NCBI GenBank assembly: GCA_020086605.1
Contig: JACBWW010000050.1
Span: 1,573,386 to 1,637,385 of the forward strand
From: Lanius collurio
Lineage: Eukaryota; Chordata; Aves; Passeriformes; Laniidae
DNA length: 64,000 nt
Reading direction: 5' to 3'
Part shown: piece after piece, positions 60,101 through 64,000 of the stretch
How positions within the stretch are numbered: position 1 is the first letter of the stretch
How the letters are laid out: every line of letters begins with the position of its first letter
Translations under genes and position numbers: made by a program
The notes under the pieces: generated by a model
Seen by the model: the letters and a program-made list of their open reading frames with translations, nothing else
What the model was told of the DNA's origin: nothing
Database searches by the model: none

Positions 60101-62458
60101 GTGAGAAAAAGATGTGCATACACCTTTGCTTTGGGAAGGATTGAGTGCTTCAATCCTTGAAAACTGCTGTATTACAGAGGACAGCTCCTGGCTTATTTTG
60201 TGTGTGAATGATGTGTTTGTGAAGTTTTATTGCCTGGTTCAGGCTCATTAAAGCACCTTTTGGAGGTGTCACTTCTGAGAAGGGAGCAAGAGGAGTGGAG
60301 GACAGAAAGGCCTCCTGCCTCCAGGCACTCCCTGACTCCAAGTCCTATTACTCATGTTAAATCCTAGCTCTCCAACATTTATCTTGTAAAATGTCCCATA
60401 TTTTTCTAAAATGATTAGATTGACTAAAGAAATAGAGACCTACTTTATATGATGATACCTTGTGAAATTAAGGTTGACAGGCGATAGACTTTGTCTGGAG
60501 AGGCACTTGTGAGAGAAAAGTAATCAATGGAGAAAGTTCTAGGGAAATGTTAGCATAAGAATGAGTGGTTTCAAATAGTCTGCTCATAAATTCCGGCTGG
60601 ACTTCAGAAGTTTGCTCACAGATAGAGGAAATGAGGTTCTGGAATGACTTTCCAATAGTAATGGGAAAAGCAATCAAGCGAGCTGTGAAGATGAGGTAAG
60701 TTTTGTGCAGGTAACTGTGCTATAAAATTATCATCTCATTCATTCCCTGGGAATTTCCTCATGGGCCTGTGTTTCTGTCCTAGTGGAAATTCCCCAATGG
60801 GCAGGACTGGGGCTCTCTTGGCAGAACAGCATCCTCTAAAGACTCCTGTTTCTCTGAAATTTCATAAAAACTTCTCCTAAGCTTCCAGGAATCTTTATGG
60901 ATAAAAAATGGGTTGGGGTGGCCCTGGCTGGCTGCTCTCTCACATCCCACTCCTCAACTCGTCCCATTGTTCATGTGCTGGTGCAGAAGATGGGAGGTAA
61001 TTGGTTGATTCTTCTGCCATTGTGCCTTGAAGTGTAGAAAAAATTCCTTTCTTTTTGAGCATTTCTAACTTTCTTCACAGTTGGCAACTCTAAAGGCCTC
61101 TGAGAGACGTAAACAGCAACATTCCCATTTTCCAGATGAAAATAAACCTTGCCAGCTTGGCTGGAACTAATTTTCTAATTAATGGCTCCCTGATTTTCTC
61201 TTTTCCTTAGAAGCTGTGGTATTCCTGTGGATAACAGCACTTTTGTTGTTGTTAGGCTTGTTTGGGTTATTTTTCCCTAGTGAGTGTCTCTTTTGATTTA
61301 ACTGTAGACACTTAGGGAGAACAATATGGAGGAGATAAATGAAAGTGCACAGAAAATATTCATTAAACATACAGGTCCTCGTCTCACTTGCCACAGAAGA
61401 GCAAGATGTAAGATTGCTTTTCTTTAGATCCTTTTCTCACGGCCTATTAACAACCCCTTATCTTTTTTTTTTTTTTCTTTTTAAAATTTGTATTTCTTTC
61501 CTAAAAGTCAGGAATGTGTTTAACGAGTGAAAACATTCTCCTTTAAAGGTCACCCCACTCTCAGATTGACTTGACTGTTGATTGTACTTGAGCTCATAGC
61601 TTTCATCCACATTAACCCCATTTGTTTTTAATTAAGCAGTGTCTTTTGAGCAAAGACAGTCCATCACTGCTGTCCAAAGGTAAATTTTGCTCTTTAATAC
61701 CGAACCTTATATTTAAGTTTAACAGAGATGAAGCTTGGAGGGCAATTTACTCAGACTATGGATTTTTAAGCAGGAATGCAAATTGTCTCACAAGTTGCCA
61801 TGGTCCAATTTAATCTAATACCTTTCAAAGTGGATTCTAACAGAAACAACTCACTCAGCCACAGATCCAGCTGCATATTTTCATGTATTTCCTTGGTATC
61901 CAGTGTGTACTAGGCAGCATTTCTGTTAATTAACACTGACCCTGTCCAGTAAAGACCCTTTTAGAATTGGTGGGCTCCCCTTTCCTCTCCTCCCATCAGA
62001 GAAGTCCTTTGCTAGTGGTATTCACAAAATACGTCTTTGGCTAATCAAACACAAGCTTTAATATAAGGGTTATAGTGCTTAAAAATATGCAAAACAAACA
62101 AACAAAAAAAACATCCCAAAGACCCACAGATTTTTGGGGTAAGCCCTGGGTTTGTATTTTTCTTTAATTTTTCCTGTTTTCTGAAGTGCATCAAAGAAGA
62201 GAACATGGAGAAGGTTGTCTGGGATCGATTAGCAGCAGCTCTCTGAATTAGCAGCACAGCAAATTTTGAGGGTCCTGTGCCAGGACCTGCTCATGGTGAA
62301 AGCATTGGGATCTTTTTCATTAAAGATGTTAAGTTTTCTGTCTGATATGTTTTGGATGATAAGTATCATTTTACTGGAATAGTTTCCTTAATAGTGGCAG
62401 GATTATGGCATTTCTTCCCTATCCTACACTGGCTTGGGTGCCACCAACACCTTCCACT
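54181..62458. other. Intergenic DNA
   Basis: About 8 kb of AT-rich sequence in which I recognised no exon, RNA gene or clear transposon fragment. Confidence 0.55.
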
Positions 62459-62752
62459 GAATCACAGAACCACGGGATAGTTTAGGATGGAAGGGACCTT
62501 AAAGCCCACCCAGTGCCACTCTGTGCCACTGGATGGGCAGGGACACCTTCTACTAGCCCACGTGGCTCCAAGCCCCATCCAGCCTGGTCTTGGACACTTC
62601 AGGGATCCAGGGGCAGCCACAGCTTCTCTGGGCACCCTGTGCCAGGGCTTGCCCATCCTCACAGGGAAAAATTCCTTCCCAATATCCACCTAACCCTGCC
62701 CTCTGGCAGTGGGAAGCCATTCCCTGTGTCCTGTCACTCCAGGCCATTGTAA
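62459..62752 (-). repeat. CR1 LINE 3' fragment
   Basis: 'gaatcacagaaccacgggat' through 'gatgggcagggacaccttct', 'cttctctgggcaccctgtgc' and 'cctgtcactccaggccattg'. Minus orientation; one of the longer copies. Confidence 0.92.
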
Positions 62753-63918
62753 ACTGTTTATTTATGTTGTTTGTTTCTTGTCTGTGTTAATCACGTAATG
62801 CTGATTCCTTGCATAGAGCACAATTTCTGGGCAAAGAAACCAACCAAGAAAATGTAATCCTGTCTAAAATTTGCAGTTGAAAGGGTTATAAAGGTCTTGG
62901 AGAGTATTAAAACATTTCCGATGATATTTGGCAGCTGAAGGCATACAAAGTCCTAAATCCTTCTGAATTAGTAGTGATTAGTAAATATTATACATGCATT
63001 TCTAAGGCTTTTGCTTTTTCTTTTAAGCCACTTCTCTGTTCTGACAGCACAAGTGGAAATTGTGGCAGTTGTGACCAGAATGCTGATATCTGAAGAAGGC
63101 ACTTTCAGGCAGTGGGATTCATTAGCTGGTTTTGCTTGAGCTGTATAATATCATTAGTATTACATGTATACTTACACAATTAATTTGCTTTGCTTTTGAC
63201 AAGACAGAACAGAATTTATTACATATTTATTTTTTGTTCCTTCACTTGTTATTTCTTGGCAATGGAGTAAAACTTGCCTGTGGAATAAACCCTTTCCTCC
63301 TAATAGGAGGTTCTGCTCAAAACATCTAGACTTTTGTTATTCCATGTACTCCCTCCTCCTCCTCTCCCCCTTGCTGGACTTTTTGATAAGAGCTTCTTTG
63401 TTTTTTTCTATTGGTTCTTGGGAAAACTAATGAAAAGAAAGTCAACAATAGTAATCAAACTGAATTATGATAAAGCTCTGGCTTTCAGCTCACAATTGCT
63501 ACAGAAATTGGGCCCAATTGACTACAAACTGTAGGCACATATAAGTGAAACTTCCTTTCCTTTATTTGGCTGGTTACTTCATGTTTTCTCCCTTACAGGT
63601 TTTTTTTTGCAGGAGAATTTAACAGCCAAGTCCTGTCTGCCTATGTGGGAGACCCCACTGCCCTTAACTTTGGGAGAAACAGGTAGGAAGTGCTTCCTTC
63701 TCTTAAAATCTCAGGTATTTTTTATTTTACTTTTTTTTTTTCCCACTTATCACTCTGCTCCAAAAGATGTGTCTTTTACTGCCACTCACAACCACATTTC
63801 CAGTGCTGCTGCTGTTCTGGGCCTGTGCTTGTGCTTGTTAAGGAAAAAGTGCTGAAGGCTGCTTCCAACATTTTTATTGCACACCTATATTGCTTCTGTG
63901 CACGCCTCTGCTCCTGGT
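62753..63918. other. Intergenic DNA
   Basis: AT-rich, no feature recognised apart from short T runs near 63601 and 63728. Confidence 0.55.
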
Positions 63919-64000
63919 TCATGGAATCTCAGGATCTCCAGAGCTGGAAGGGACCCTGAAGCACCACTGAGTCCAACTGCTGGCTCAGGACACCCCAACA
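63919..64000 (-). repeat. CR1 LINE 3' fragment, cut by the window end
   Basis: 'tcatggaatctcaggatctc' with 'cagagctggaagggaccctg' and 'tgagtccaactgctggctca'. Minus orientation; it continues beyond the window. Confidence 0.8.

Overview
The window looks like bird genomic DNA, quite possibly a songbird. It holds the 3' part of a vertebrate gene with long introns, about two dozen short CR1 LINE 3' fragments (the typical avian repeat), and LTR retroelements. The species assignment is inference. There is no prokaryotic gene organisation, and most long reading frames here are chance or repeat-derived.

Region 1 (1-16920, plus strand): the last eight coding exons, 3'UTR and poly(A) signals of PLA2G4A, the cytosolic calcium-dependent phospholipase A2 alpha that releases arachidonic acid from membrane phospholipids. 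The exons join in phase with GT-AG borders. They carry the catalytic Asp in a DSGLTFNLP motif, the MAPK-site Ser in PLSPL and the regulatory Ser in RCSVS. The C2 domain and the catalytic Ser/Arg lie upstream, outside the window. Unusual points are a 12-bp coding tandem repeat (ESSQ) in the regulatory linker, a possible 30-bp in-frame microexon, and a minisatellite that runs up to the last splice acceptor.

Region 2 (16921-64000): a gene-poor stretch with no convincing host gene. It holds CR1 fragments, minisatellites (a 50-bp unit in eleven copies at 28900-29446 gives spurious long frames in all six frames), simple repeats, a likely solo LTR with a GC-box/CCAAT/TATA promoter (31279-31982) and some candidate regulatory elements.

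The most interesting object is a complete 2.35-kb LTR element at 22740-25089. It has two LTRs of about 305 bp (TGTTG...CAACA), a 6-bp target duplication (ATTTTA), a primer-site candidate and a polypurine tract. Where gag-pol-env would be expected, it has a short Gag-like remnant, a GC-rich segment, and an intronless Y-box protein gene with a cold-shock domain and an unusual Tyr/Phe/Pro/Met-rich tail. That gene is now broken by one stop codon and one single-base frameshift. The structure resembles a transducing retrovirus in which a host mRNA replaced the viral genes, and I do not recognise it as a described family.
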